Of a DNA stretch of 64,000 nt, positions 12,029-26,308 are shown piece by piece; the first letter of the stretch is position 1, and each line of letters begins with the position of its first letter. The stretch comes from Molossus alvarezi. Lineage: Eukaryota; Chordata; Mammalia; Chiroptera; Molossidae. The stretch spans positions 26,601,501 to 26,665,500 of the forward strand of contig CM073887.1 in assembly GCA_037176705.1 (NCBI GenBank), given 5' to 3'. The notes beneath the pieces were generated by a model, which worked only from the letters and a program-made list of their open reading frames with translations, did not search any database and was not told where the DNA came from. The position numbers and the translations under genes are program-made.

Positions 12029-12572
12029 CATTTAGAATGCAATTCTGGGCCAATCTACAACCAAGAGAAAACCTTAAACTTCGAAGCAGTGTTAACAGGC
12101 TGAATAATATAGTAGTATAGTCCCTACATGTACAAGCAAGAAGTCCATTTCCATTCCCTGCAGAAAACCTCTTGCTGAACACTTACATTTTCTTCCCATC
12201 AAAAAATGCATTAACAAGATCATGCTTATATAGCTAGTCAGCACAAGAGACAAATGACAATTTATAGTGAACTATTTAGGTCTTTCAATGTAGTGCTCAC
12301 AACTCCAAGCTGTAGCTTTTGACCTTTCCGATGGCATTCATTCTGTGACATTGTCACCAATTACATGAAAAGGATTTCATTAAATTTTAAAAGCTGGAAT
12401 GACTCAAAAAGTTCTGCATTGTAAATAACACAAGGAACGTTGCATTTAAGTCTAAGGTGGCCAGATCATGGAAATCTGTTCTACAATCCTTTGTGTAATG
12501 TATGTAGGAAAAAGAATGTTATATAAGAGGACATAGACCAAGCCACTGTATTTTTACCTAAGAGTCTAATTA

Positions 12573-12578
12573 TTTATT
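12573..12578 (-). promoter_or_regulatory. CPE: Possible proximal poly(A) signal in CPE 3'UTR
   Basis: A second AATAAA (minus strand) lies about 140 bases past the stop. It could give a short 3'UTR isoform, but the region is AT-rich and the hexamer may be chance. Confidence 0.3.
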
Positions 12579-12718
12579 TTAAGTAATGTCTATTAATATT
12601 TAAATGATTAAAAATAAGTCAGTGTTAAATATTAACTGCACAAAATCTAAAAGAAAACAGCCACATTACATCAGACTACATTATATAGACAGAACAAAAG
12701 CAGCTAATTAGACCCTTT

Positions 12719-12817
12719 TTAAAAATTTAAGGTTTCTGACATCATTTTCCACCATTCCATTAACTCTTCCTTTTCTTCTTCTTTCCTTTCAGAAAATGAC
12801 TCCAGTTCAAAATCAAC
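12719..12817 (-). CDS. CPE: CPE exon 9: C-terminal amphipathic helix and stop
   Basis: Thirty-two residues and a TAA stop (12719-12721): [20 protein letters not shown] then [12 protein letters not shown]. The acidic/basic heptad-like stretch and Trp pair form the amphipathic C-terminal helix that associates with lipid-raft membranes at low pH and acts in granule sorting and cytosolic-tail interactions (established for CPE). The acceptor is ttttttag/gttgat. The sequence appears identical to the human C-terminus as I recall it. Confidence 0.97.
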   Translation of the reverse strand, partial: VDFELESFSERKEEEKEELMEWWKMMSETLNF

Positions 12818-14075
12818 CTAAAAAAGAAAATCAGTAATATACTGTTATCAAAACTGAAATTAAAAAAAAAAAAATAAGAGTCATTCTCAGAGCCTTTAGG
12901 ATAAACTCAGTCTAGCCACTTGAATTAAAATATACCCTTAAACAAATCTCATAATAAAAGATACTTTCAGGGGGGAAAAAAGAAAACAGTCAAAAGCCAT
13001 TATGTTTGAAATGTGCTTTGATCTAACAACTTTGTGGGATTATTTAAAAGCAGATTATTTAAAGCAGATTATATAAAGGCAGTCTTTAGCAAAGACTTGA
13101 GTAAAGCCAGTAAAAAGATGTAGTTTATAATTAATGTTCTGCCTTCGAATATTCAGTGAGCTTCCCCTGTCAAACTTGACTTTTCTCCTGATAGTTGGGT
13201 AATACGTAGTTTGGTGCCCTGGCATCCCAAACCATAAGCACCTGCTTTCCAGAATCCTGAATCTGCTAAAGAAACTGATAGAAGCACATACACCCCAAAC
13301 TACCACATAAGCCAGTGACCCAGGAACTCAACTCTCCTTGGGAACTAGGCATCCTCATCAGGTCCATGGAGAATCCATACACTTCTGCATTAAGGATATT
13401 CAGAGTATGCTGCCCACAACCCGGTCCTCCTCCGGCCCTCTAGGGATCTGTGCCCCGTTGCAGACAGAACCAAGAGTTCCTTAATGTGGCCACTTAAGCC
13501 CCTGGTCACTGAGGAAAGTGGTGACACTCACTCCCTCTAAAGTAGCACATGCTAGAAAGGTTAAGGATTGAAATAACTAAAATTTTCACAACCTGTTTCT
13601 GGGGCTACATTTTTCCAGATTTCATTTGCCCAAATTTCCCTCCTGATTTTAATACATATACAGCTAAGTATACTTACACACACAATCAAAACCAAAGCAC
13701 CATTAAAAACTCAAGATATTTGTTTACAAAACCCAAGCATTGATACTCCAAAAACATAAACAAAAGTCAAATAAATTATTTTCAAGTAAGTCTTTTGATT
13801 AGAAATCCTGTAAGCCACGCCATGGTGTTGGTAATGGAATACAAAGGTAAATCCTGCTCTAAGAAAAGATTTAGTCCAATCATCGTCACCTTCCTAACAA
13901 AATAAATGGTATCTGCTTTAATCTAGTTTTTGATAGTAGAGGGTCCTACTCATAGTATGTGCTTAATAAATATTTAGTTAATGCCTAAAATTATCTTGCA
14001 GGCATAATATAGTTTTCCAAATATTCACTGACCAAAGTATTGTACTAGGTACTAGAGATAAAACAATAAATGCAG
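12818..14075. other. CPE: CPE intron 8, left part
   Basis: Mostly unique AT-rich sequence. A short MIR-like tail ('catagtatgtgcttaataaa') is visible near 13950. No other gene seen. Confidence 0.6.
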
Positions 14076-14262
14076 AAGAGGGGATGGGAGGAGAGGGAAG
14101 AGATAAACCACAGAACTTATATGTATGTACGCATAACCGAAGGACATAGACAACAAAGCTAAGGATGGGGGGCGGGGATGAGGAGGAGGGTGTCAATAGG
14201 GGAAAAAGGAGAAACATCTGTAACAAAAATAAATTAATTAAAAAAATAATAAAATAAAATGA
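14076..14262 (+). mobile_element. 5'-truncated L1, 3'UTR fragment only
   Basis: The sequence matches the L1 3'UTR of the larger copies: 'gagataaaccacagaactta', G-rich run, 'ggagaaacatctgtaacaaa' and A-rich tail. Orientation is opposite to CPE. Confidence 0.88.
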
Positions 14263-14399
14263 TAAATGGAACAGAATCTCATTTAAATTGAAATCAATGC
14301 GGCAAAAAAGTTTAATTTTGTTAGGTTTTATTCAATTTTTTATAGATCTTGTCAAAATGACTGAGAAATAATAACAGAGCTTCATACTGAGTGGTATTA

Positions 14400-14746
<347 letters not shown>

Positions 14747-15038
14747 TCATGTGAAATGCATAGTTATGCCGACTAAGGAATGCCCACTATACCTCAGTTC
14801 AACCTTTTTATCCCCATTTTTTTAACTCATCTTGATTGTTTAATGTATTACAGATGTCCTCCCCTTTCCCCCCATTGACCCCCTCCTCCCCAATCCCATC
14901 CCCCGCCAGCCTTCCCCACACTATCGTTGGTGTCCATTGGTTATGCATATATGCATAGAAGTGCTTTGGTTTATCTCATCCAGCCCTCCCTCCTCCATTC
15001 CCTTTGAGGTTCAGCAGTCTAACAACCAATTTGTACTT

Positions 15039-15289
15039 TTTTTTTTAAATCTCACCCGAGGACATTTTTCCATTTTTTGTTCAGATAGAGTGGGAGGGAG
15101 AGAGAGGAAGAGAGAGAGAGAGAGAAACATCGACGTGAAAGGGACACATCGAGTGGCTGCCACCTGCACAACCCATCCAGGGCTGGGGACAAACTGCAAC
15201 TGAGGTACGTGCCCTTAGCGGGAACCGAACCCGGGTCTCTCCGGACTGCAGGCCAACGCTCTAACTGCTGAGCCAAAGTGGCCAGGGCC
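15039..15289 (-). mobile_element. Ves SINE inserted in HAL1
   Basis: A full-length SINE reads from 'ggccctggccactttggctc' (right) to a 'cctcgggtgagat' A-tail (left). Perfect 12-bp duplications 'caatttgtactt' flank it at 15027-15038 and 15290-15301. Confidence 0.95.
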
Positions 15290-15489
15290 CAATTTGTACT
15301 TCTTAATTCCTTCATGCTTCACTCATCCCCCCAGCCCCCACCCATCTAGCAAGCAACAAAAAGTTCTCAGTATCCATAAATCTGTTTCTGCTCTGCTTGC
15401 TCATTTTGTTTGTAAATTCAATAGTTGATAGATATGTATTCATTGTCATTTTATTGTTCATATTTTTATTCTTATTCTCCTTCAAGAAG

Positions 15490-17128
15490 ACCCTACAACA
15501 TTTCATATAATACTGGTTTGGTGGTGATGAACTCCTTTAGCTTTTTCTTGTCTAGGAAACTCTTGATATGTCTATTGATTCTAAATGATTGCTTTGATGA
15601 GGTATCACACCAGTCAGAATGGCCGCCATCAACAAATCATCAAACAACAAGTGTTGGCAAGGGTGTGGAGAAAAGGGGACTCTAGTACACTGCTGGTGGG
15701 AATGCAGACTGGTGCAGCCACTACGGAAAACAATATGGTGTTACCTCAAAAAATTAAAAATTGAACTGCTATTTGACCCAGTGATCCCACTTCTAGGAAT
15801 ATACCCTAAGAAGCATGAAACACCAATCAGAAAGAATATATGTACCCCCATGTTCATAGCAGCACTATTTACAATAGCTAAGATCTGGAAACAACCCAAG
15901 TGTCCATCAGTAGACAAATGGATCAAAAAGCTGTGGTACATATACACAATGGAGTACTACGCAGCTGTAAGAAAGAAAGATCTCTTATCCTTTGAGACTA
16001 CATGAAGGGACCTGGAAAGTGTCATCCTAAGCGAAACACGTCAAACAGAGAAAGACAAGTATCATATGATCTCACTTATTTGTGGAATATAATTAACATA
16101 ACAGTCTGAGGAATGGGTAGTCCCAGAGATGTGGAAGTGGGGTACAGACTGACAATCCCCAGAAGAGGGAGGTGGAAGAGAGATAAACCACAGAACTTAT
16201 ATGCATGTATGCATCAACAATGGACATGGACAACAAAGCTGGGGACAGGGTGGGGAGGGAGGGGGAGGGGGGAATCAGTGGGGGGAAAAGGAGAAATATC
16301 TGTAACAAAAATTAATTAATTAATAAAAAGAAAAATAGAAAATAAAAACTAAATGATTGCTTTGCAGGATAGAGTAGTCTTGGTTGTAGGTCCTTGCTTT
16401 CATCACCTTAAATATCTCTTGCTATTCCTTTCTGGCCTGCAAAGTTTCTTTTGAGAAATCAGCTGACAGTTTTATGGGAGCTCCTTTGTAGGTAACAAAC
16501 TGCTTTTCTCTTGCTGCTTTTAAGATTCTCTCTTTGTATTTAACCTTTGGCATTTTGATGATGATGTGTCTTGATGTGGTCCTCTTTGGGTTCATCTTGT
16601 TTGGACTCTCTGTGCTTCCTGGACTTGTGTGTTTCCTTCACCAAGTTAGGGAATTTTTCTGTCATTATTGTTTCAAATAGGTTTCCAATTTCTTGTTCTC
16701 GCTCTTCTCCTTCTGGCACCCCTATGATGCAAATGTTGGCACACTTGATGTTGTCCCACAGGCTCCTTACACTACCTTCATTTTTTTTTTATTCTTTTTT
16801 CTTTTTGCTGTTCTGATTGGGTATTTTTTGCTTCCTTATATTCCAAATCGATGGTTTACTTCTTGGCTTTACCTACTCTATTATTGATTCCCTGTAAATT
16901 ATTCTTTATTTCAATTAGTGCATCCTTCATTTCTAACTGGTCCTTTTTTATGTTGTTGATGTTCTCACTAAGTTCCTTGGAAGTCTCACCAAGTTCCTTG
17001 AGCAACGTTATAACCTGTGTTTTGAACTCTGCACTATCTGATTGATTGCTTATCTCCATTTTGTTTAATTCTTTTCCTGGAGTTTTGTTCTTTTCTTTCA
17101 TTTGGGACATGTTTCTTTGTCTCCTCAT
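15490..17128 (-). pseudogene. HAL1 ORF1 remnant, split by an L1 insertion
   Basis: The first 90 codons (16856-17128) are open: MRRQRNMSQMKEKNKTPGKE, then a coiled-coil region (TLLKELGETSKELSENINNI). Later frames hold RRM-like and C-terminal-domain fragments such as a GHIK-type tail. The final part lies left of the L1 insertion and ends near 15490. It is a decayed RNA-binding ORF1p with no partner reverse transcriptase in the element. Confidence 0.75.
15597..16348 (+). mobile_element. 5'-truncated L1 inserted in HAL1
   Basis: The element begins within the end of ORF2 (about 130 C-terminal codons including [18 protein letters not shown]), followed by the 3'UTR and an A-rich tail. Perfect 16-bp duplications 'ctaaatgattgctttg' flank it at 15581-15596 and 16349-16364. 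It runs opposite to CPE and to the host HAL1. Confidence 0.95.
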
Positions 17129-17409
17129 TTTGTCTGCTTCCCTTTATCCCCATTTTTTAAGTAGATGTTAATGGAATGTAATAAAATTTAACTAAAAAAA
17201 GAGTGTGAAAACCTCTAGAGGGCATCAGTTCCCATACCAATTTTACAGCTATGAATGTTAAATTGTCTATAAAGCTCCTAAGATAATAACACTTCATAAT
17301 CACATCAGAATAACACAAATAAAAATATATACACAGTCCACAGGTGGTGGGGTCAGAGCATCGTTTCAATTCTTGCCATGTATCTTGCTGGGTGAAGACC
17401 TAATGGTCT

Positions 17410-17560
17410 AAGAGTCTAGATCAGTGTTTCACATTGTGGCCCAAAGATAGTCTCACCAAAGTCCCTGAGGCACTTGTTATAGACATTCGATTTCTAAATA
17501 TTCAAAATATGTCAGATTGCCTTCTAGGAACTATATTTTCATCAAGTTCTCCAGAGAATT
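17410..17560. repeat. Possible MER5-like DNA-transposon fragment
   Basis: 'tagatcagtgtttcacattg' and the pattern that follows resemble a decayed non-autonomous hAT (MER5-type) end. Weak. Confidence 0.3.
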
Positions 17561-17889
17561 CTTAAGCAGAGTTATGTTTCTCACTCTCTCCTCTCCATAT
17601 ATCTGGAGTTCCTTCCTAACCTAGATTAGCTTTCATGACCCACCACTGTAAACACTCTTACGCATATGCCTTCAACTCATTTGCTTTTCCTGCCTGGTGA
17701 TACATGCCTGGCAAACCACCAGCCCGGATTAACTTCCACCTCTCTACTCTATGCCTCCCCCACGGGGCTGAAAGGAGCTAGAGAAAGCACACATCCACGG
17801 GGATCTGTCTCCCACAGCCTTATATAGGTCATGGGGCTGCCCTGCCTTCCTGCTAGCCCCTCCCTCACTAGTCTTTCACTCTACGAACT

Positions 17890-18050
17890 TCCTAGATCAG
17901 TGCAGATTACTGAGAAACTTGTCGAGATGCAAATTCTAATTCACTAGCTCAGGGGTGAGGCCTCAGATTCTGCAATTCTAACCAGCTCCAGGGTGATGCT
18001 CTATTCAGCTGCTGGTAGGGGGCCAAACTTTGAGCAACAAGGTCTGGAGG
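17890..18050. repeat. MER5-like hAT fragment
   Basis: 'gagatgcaaattctaattca', 'gcctcagattctgcaattct' and 'ccagctccagggtgatgct' follow the order of the MER5 consensus as I remember it. An old non-autonomous DNA transposon. Confidence 0.5.
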
Positions 18051-18558
18051 AACAGTTGACACTTCTTCCTGTTTCCTAACACCCTCAGACACCCTCTTCT
18101 TCCTCCCTCTCAGCCCATGCTTTACATCTGACTTCACTGTGAAAACTGAAACAATCAAAAACAAACAAGTCCCAAGTCCCCACCCCCATCTCTTCCAATC
18201 CTCCTCTAGACTCCACATCTCCTTGCAGCTGGAGCCTCATTTATCTCCTCTGCTTCACAGTGAAATTCCTGAGAAGGCTTGTCAGCACTCCCCATCTCCA
18301 AGGTCTCTTACCCCTTCTTGGACCTCCCCAGTAGGGCTGCCACCACCCGACCTAAACAGATTTCGTGGAGCTTCTCCACACTGGTTCATTCACAAGGTTC
18401 TTCTTCCTTGACACTTTTTGGCACTCCTCCTTTCCCGAAACGCTTCCAGGCTTCCAGGATGGCGCCCCGAGGTTTCTCTCCACCTTGGACTCCATTGCTC
18501 ATTCTTTCTCATTGTCCTGCCGTCAAATAGCTGGAGTGTCCCAAAACCCACCCTTAAT
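18051..18558. other. CT-rich intron sequence, family unclear
   Basis: Pyrimidine-rich text with chance open frames on the plus strand up to 134 codons. It may be an old LINE-derived repeat. No gene supported. Confidence 0.3.
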
Positions 18559-18608
18559 GTTTATTCCTTTCTACATATGTTTATTCCTTTCTACATATAT
18601 TTATTCCC
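18559..18608 (+). repeat. 20-bp tandem repeat, about 2.5 copies
   Basis: The unit tgtttattcctttctacata occurs twice without change (18559-18598) and a third time in part with one substitution. Confidence 0.9.
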
Positions 18609-18856
18609 TAAGTTAGATTTCACTAAACGTTTCACATCACAGAATGCAGAGAAACTAAGATTGGTAAGGTGCACTAGGGTTAACAGACAGCAGAGGTTTC
18701 CTGGGGCCAGAGGGCATCAACCCCTGGGTGCCGCCTACAAAAGCCTACTTCCTAAAGGGCTAAGGGGGCAACATCTTAGCACAGATTCTGGTATAAGTTT
18801 GGAAAAGTGTGCTGGCACTTAGAGGGTTGTTGATAAGTATTTGTTTAATAAATGAA

Positions 18857-19068
18857 TAGCCCAGCCGGTGTGGCTCAGTGGTTGAGCGTCAACCCAAACT
18901 CCAAGAGGTCGCCAGTTTGATTCCCTGTCAGGGCACATGCCCAGGTTGTGGGCCAAATCCCCAGTAGGGGGCATGTAGAGGGCAGCCAGTCGATATCCTC
19001 TCTCATCAATATTTCTCTCTCTCTCCCTCTCCCTTTCTCTCTCTAAAGAAATAATCAATAAGAAAAAA

Positions 19069-19114
<46 letters not shown>
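18857..19114 (+). mobile_element. Ves SINE, second subfamily, with TA-expanded tail
   Basis: Head 'cccagccggtgtggctcagt', then 'gttgtgggccaaatccccag', CT-rich block and A-rich tail. 'ataaatgaa' repeats at 18848-18856 and 19115-19123 bound it, so the long TA run is part of its tail. Confidence 0.88.

Positions 19115-19116
<2 letters not shown>
19072..19116 (+). repeat. (TA)n microsatellite in a SINE tail
   Basis: About 22 uninterrupted TA units growing from the A-rich tail of the SINE. Likely length-variable. Confidence 0.95.
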
Positions 19117-19120
<4 letters not shown>

Positions 19121-19123
19121 GAA

Positions 19124-21011
<1,888 letters not shown>

Positions 21012-21283
21012 TCTTTTTGTTGTTACAGATGTTTCTCCTTTTTTTAAAATTTTATTTTTGTTACAGATGTTTCTCCTTTTTTACCCCATTGACACCCTCA
21101 TCCCCATCCCCCCCCCACCCCGTCCCTGGCTTTGTTGTCCATGTCCATTGGTTATGTGTACATGCATATAAGTTCTGTGGTTTGTCTCTTCCCTCCGCCA
21201 CCACCCCCTCTTATGAGGGTTGTCGGTCTGTACCCTACTTCCATGTTTCTGGGTCTACCCTGTTCCTCAAACTGTTATGTTCC

Positions 21284-24200
21284 TTATATTCCACAAATAA
21301 GTGAGATCATGTGGTATTTGTCTTTTTCTGCTTGGCTTATTTTGCTTAGGATACTTTCCAGGTGTCTCCACGTCGTCTCAAAGGATAAGAGATCTTTCTT
21401 TCTTACAGCAGCATAGTACTCCATTATGTACATGTACCACTGTATTTTATCCATTCGTCCACTGATGGACACTTGGGCTGTTTCCAGATCTTAGCTATTG
21501 TAAATAGTGCTGCTATGAACATGGGGGTACATATATTCTTTCTGATTGGTGCTTCAGACTTCTTAGGGTATATTCCTAGAAGTGGGATCATTCAGTCGAA
21601 TGGCAATTCAATTTTTAATTTTTTGACGTAATACCATAGTGTTTTCCATAGTGGCTGCACCAGTCTGCATTCCCACCAGCAGTGTACTAGAGTCCCCTTT
21701 TCTCCACACCCTCACCAACACTTGTTTGATGATTTGTTGATGGTGGCTATTCTGACAGGTGTGAGGTGATAACCTCATTTGTTGTTTTAATTTGCATCTC
21801 TCTGATGATTAGTGATGTTGGGCATTTCTTCATATGTCTTTTGGCCATTTTTATGTCCTGTTTGGAGAGGTGTCTATTTAGTTCCTCTGCCCATTTTTTA
21901 TTTTTTTTTATTTATTTATTTATTTATTTTTTAATCCTCATCCGAGGACATCCTTCCATTTTTTGTACAGACAGAGTGGGAGGGAGAGAGAGGAAGAGAG
22001 AGAGAGGGAAACATCGATGTGAAAGGGACACATCGAGTGGCTGCCACCCGCATGACCAACCAGGGCCGGGGACAAACTGCAACCGAGGCACGCGCCCTCA
22101 GCGAGAACCGAACCCGGGCCTCTCCGGACCGTAGGCGGACGCTCCAACCGCTGAGCCAAACCGGCCAGGGCCCTCTGCCCATTTTTTAATTGGGTTCTTT
22201 GTCTTCCTTTTGTGGAGTTGTATGAGCACTCTCTATACTGTATATTGGAAATTAAACGCTTATCTGATATATCATTGGCAATTATGTTCTCCCATACAGT
22301 GGGTTGCCTTTCCATTTTGATGACTGTATCTATTGCTGTGTAGAAGCTTTTGAGTTTGATGTAGTCCCATGTGTTCATTTTTTCCTTTGTTTCTGTTGTT
22401 TTAGGTGATGTATCAGTGAAAATTCTGTTACGTATGATACCTGGAATTTTGTTGCCTACATTTTCTTCTAAGATATTTATGGATTCACAGGACACATTGA
22501 AGTCTTTTATCCATTTTGAGTTTATTTTTGTGTATGGTGTAAGTTGATGGTCTAGTTACATTTTTTTGCATGTAGCTGTCCAATTTTCCCAACACCATTT
22601 ATTAGAGAAGCTGTCTTTACTCCATTGTATGCTCTTGCCTCCTTTATCAAATATTAATTTGAGCATAATGTCTTGGGTCCATTTCTGGGTTCTCTGTTCT
22701 GTTCCACTGATCTATATGCCTGCTCCTGTGCCAGTACCACCAGGCTGCTTTGATTACAGTGGCTTTGTAGTATAACCTGATATCCAGTATTGTGGTCCCA
22801 CCTACTTTGTTCTTCTTTTTCAAGATTGTTGTGGCTATTCGGGGTCTTTTTTGGTTCCATATGAACTTTTGAAGTATTTTTTAGTTCTGTGAAATATGTT
22901 GTTGGTATTTTGATGGGGATTGCATTGAATCTATAGATTGCTTTGGGTAATATGGCATTTTAATGATGTTAATTCTTCCAATCCATGAACAAGGTATGTG
23001 CTTCCACTTTTCTATATCTTCCTCTATTTCTTTTTTTAATGTCCTGTAGTTTTCTGCAAATAGGTCCTTTACTTCTTTGGTTAAGTTTATTCCTAGGTAT
23101 CCTAATTTTTTTGCTGCGATGGTAAATGGGTTTGTTTTTCTGAGTTTCTCTTTCTGTGAGTTCATCATTGGTGTATAAGAATGCTGTCAATTTCTTGACG
23201 TTAATTTTGTATCCTGCTACTTTGCCAAATTCATTTATTAAGTCTAGTAGATTTTTGATGGAGTCTTTAGGGTTTTCTATGTATTATACCATGTCATCTG
23301 CAAATAATGACAGTTTCACTTCCTCCTTTCCAATTTGGATACCTTTTATTTTTTCATGTCTGATTGCTGTGGCTAAGACTTCCAGTACTATGTTAAATAA
23401 GAGTGGCAAAAGTGGACATCCTTGTCTTGTTCCTGTTCTTAAGGGAAATGCTTTTAGTTTCTGCCCATTGAGTATGATGTTGGCTGTAGGTCTTTCATAT
23501 ATGGCCTTTATTATGTCTAGATATGATCCCTCTATTCCCACATTGCTGAGCATTTTTATCAGAATAGGATGCTGGATTTTGTGAAATGCATTTTCAGCAT
23601 CTATTGATATGATCATGTGGTTTTTATTCTTCATTTTGTTTATGTGGTGTATCACATTTATTGATCTGCGAATATTGTACCAGCCTTGCATCCCTGGGAT
23701 GAATCCCACTTGGTCATGGTGAATAGTTTTTTTGATGTATTGCTGGATCCAACTTGCTAGTATTTTTTTTCATGATTTTGGCGTCTTTGTTCATTAGGGA
23801 CATTGGCTTGTAGTTTTCTATCTTCGTAGTGTCTTTTTCTGGTTTTGGAATTAGAATTATGCTGGCCTCATAAATGAGTTTGGAAGTCTTCCTTCTTCTT
23901 GAATTTTTGGAAATAGTTTGAGGAGAATGGGTGTTAGTTCTTTTTTGAATGTTCGGTAAAACTTCCCCGTGAAGCCATCTGGGCCTGGGCTTTTGTTTGC
24001 TGGGAGAGTTTTGATTACATCTTCAATTTCCTTAGTTGTTATTGGTCTGTTCAAGTTTCCTATCTTTTCCCGGTCCAGTTTTGAGAGACTATGTGTGTTT
24101 CTAGAAATTTGTCCATTTCGCTTAGATTGTCAAATTTGTTGCCATATAATTGTTCATAGTAGTTGTTAACGATCTTTTGTATTTCTGTGGTGTCAGTTGT

Positions 24201-25384
24201 TACTTCTCCTCTTTCATTTCTGTATTTGGGTTCTCTCTCTTTGTTTCTTGGTGAGTCTAGGTAAGGGTCCATCAATCTTATTTATCTTTTCAAAGAACCA
24301 GCTCTTTGTTTCATTGATACTTTGAATTATTATTATTATTTTTGGGGGGATCTCCATGTCATTTATTTCTGCTCTGATCTTTACTATTTCCTTCCTTCTA
24401 CTTGCTCTGGGGTTTTCTTTTTGTTTGCTTTCTAGTTCTTTAAGTTGTGAGGTTAGATAGTCAATTAGAAATTTTTCTTGTTTTTTGAGGTACGCCCACA
24501 GTGCTATGAATTTCCCTCTCAGAACGGCTTTTGCTACAACCCATAGATTTTGTGTTGTTGTGTGTTCATTTTCATTGGTTTCCAGGAAGTTTCTAATTTC
24601 TTCCTTGATCTTCTCGGTAACCCATTCATTGTTTAATAACATGCTATTTAGCTTCCATGTGTTCAAATGTCTTTGCATGTTCTTCTTGCAATTGATTTCT
24701 AGTTTCATGCCATTGTGATCTGAGAAGATACTTGATATGATTTCAATCTTCTTGAACTTGTATCCTAACATGTGGTCTATCTTTGAGAATGTCCCATGTG
24801 CACTTGTGAAGAATGTAAATTCTCTAGTTTTGGGGTGTAATTCTCTGTAGATATCTATTAAATCCATTTGGTCTAATACTTCATTTAGAGTCTCTGTTTC
24901 CTTGCTAATTTTTTGTCTAGAGAATCTATGCAGTGATGTCAGCAGGGTGTTGAAGTCCCCTGCTATGATTGTATTGCTATCGATTTCCCCTTTGAAGTCT
25001 TCCAGGAGATTTTTAATATATTCTGGTGCTCCTATATTGGGTGCATATATGTTTATCAAGGTTATATCTTCCTGTTGGATAGATCCTTTCAATATTATGT
25101 AGTGACCTTCTTTGTCTCTAGTTATGGTCTTCATTTTGAAATCTATTTTATCAGATATGAGTATTGCTACCCCAGCTTTTTTGTCCTTTCTGTTTGCTTT
25201 GAAGATTTTTTTCCATCCCTTCACTTTCAACCTATGTGAGTCTTTTGTTGTGAGGTGGGTCTCTTGTAAGCAACATATGGATGAGGCATGCTTTCTTATC
25301 CAGCCAGCTACTCTGTGTTTTTACTGGAGCCCTTAATCCATTTACATTTAAGGTGATAATTGATATGTACTTATTTACTGCCAT
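21284..25384 (-). pseudogene. L1-B ORF2 remnant
   Basis: The endonuclease half is well kept: 338 codons open at 24214-25230, with [24 protein letters not shown] and SDHNGMKLE. The reverse transcriptase part keeps [18 protein letters not shown] and FADD, but a stop directly follows FADDMV near 23284. A SINE insertion at 21901-22171 splits the C-terminal part. The end matches SLICGI, stop. Confidence 0.92.
21901..22171 (-). mobile_element. Ves SINE inserted in L1-B ORF2
   Basis: A full-length SINE in minus orientation with perfect 17-bp duplications 'cctctgcccatttttta' at 21884-21900 and 22172-22188. The T-rich left edge is its A-tail, with ATTT repeats. Confidence 0.95.
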
Positions 25385-25428
25385 TTTTGTTTAGTGTGGT
25401 TATATTGTCTTCCTATTTCTCCTGTTAA

Positions 25429-26308
25429 TTACAGCAGTCCTTTTAACATTTCTGGCAGTGCTGGTTTGGTGCTAATGTATTCCCTTAGCCCTTTTTTTTT
25501 TTGTCTGTTTGGAAAGCTCTCTATTTGACCTTTTATTTTGATGATAGCCTTGCTGGTTGAGTAGTCTTGGATTCAGATCCTTGTTTTTCATGACCTTGAT
25601 TTCTTCGTGCCATTCCCTTCTGGCCTGTAGTGTTTTTGTTGAGAAGTCAGCTGATGGCCTCATGGGGGTTCCTTTGTAGATAACCTGTTGCTTATCTCTT
25701 GCTGCCTTTAGGATTCCTTTTCTTTAATTTTTGGCATTTTAATTACTATTTGTGTTGGTATGGGCCTGTTTGGATTCTTCTTGGAGCTCTCTGTGCTCCT
25801 TGAACTTGAATGCCTTCTTCCTTCACCAAAATAGGGAAGTTTTCTGTCACTATTTCTTCAAATATATTTTCTAACCCTTGCTCATTTTCTTCTTCTTCGG
25901 GGACTCCTATGACGTGAATGTTATTGCGTTTCTAGTTGTCCCACAGTTCTCTTAAGCTGTCTTCCTGTCTTTTAATTTTTTTTTTCTTTTGGTTTTCTGA
26001 TTGTTTGATTTTTTTCTACCATCTTCTAATTCACTGATCCAGTCCTCAGCTTCCTCTACTCTGCTATTTAGACCTTCCAATGTGTTCTTTATTTCTGATA
26101 TGTCATTCTTCATTTCCTCTTGGTGTTTTTTAATTTCCAATTCATTGATTTTCAACATTTCTATGTCTTTAGTTATGCTGTTGAGCTTCCTAAATATCAT
26201 GGCTCTGAATTGTAGCTCTGTTAACTTGCTTAACTGCTCCTCATTTATCTAATGTTCGGTAGAGGCCTCTTGTTCTTTCATTTGGCTTTTGTTTCTGTTT
26301 TTCACCAT
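25429..26308 (-). pseudogene. L1-B ORF1 remnant
   Basis: The ORF1 frame starts MVKNRNKSQMKEQE near 26308, passes a stop near 26249, and has an open coiled-coil part at 25952-26200 (MIFRKLNSITKDIEMLKINE). Further frame breaks follow before the LPEMLKGLL tail and stop near 25430. Confidence 0.88.

Larger units (their letters stand above)
12005..12718 (-). other. CPE: CPE 3' untranslated region
   Basis: About 0.7 kb of AT-rich, repeat-free sequence follows the stop codon, close to the length expected for the CPE 3'UTR. It ends near the AATAAA at 12023-12028. The exact cleavage site is inferred, 10-25 bases beyond the signal. The absence of any SINE or L1 here, in a window otherwise full of them, fits a constrained transcribed region. 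Confidence 0.8.
14823..17142 (-). mobile_element. HAL1 (half-L1) retrotransposon, interrupted by two later insertions
   Basis: Read on the minus strand, an ORF1-like coding region starts almost at the 5' edge and passes straight into a 3'UTR and tail with no ORF2 between them, the defining layout of HAL1 elements. Target-site duplications 'tttatccccatttttt' occur at 14807-14822 and 17143-17158. A Ves SINE (15039-15289) and a truncated L1 (15597-16348) have inserted into it, leaving about 1.3 kb of HAL1. It is in the sense orientation within CPE intron 7. Confidence 0.85.

Noticed and set aside
18418..18822. A 134-codon frame in CPE intron 7 as an alternative exon
   Set aside because: No splice-site support or homology. 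It ends in unique intron sequence near a tandem repeat.
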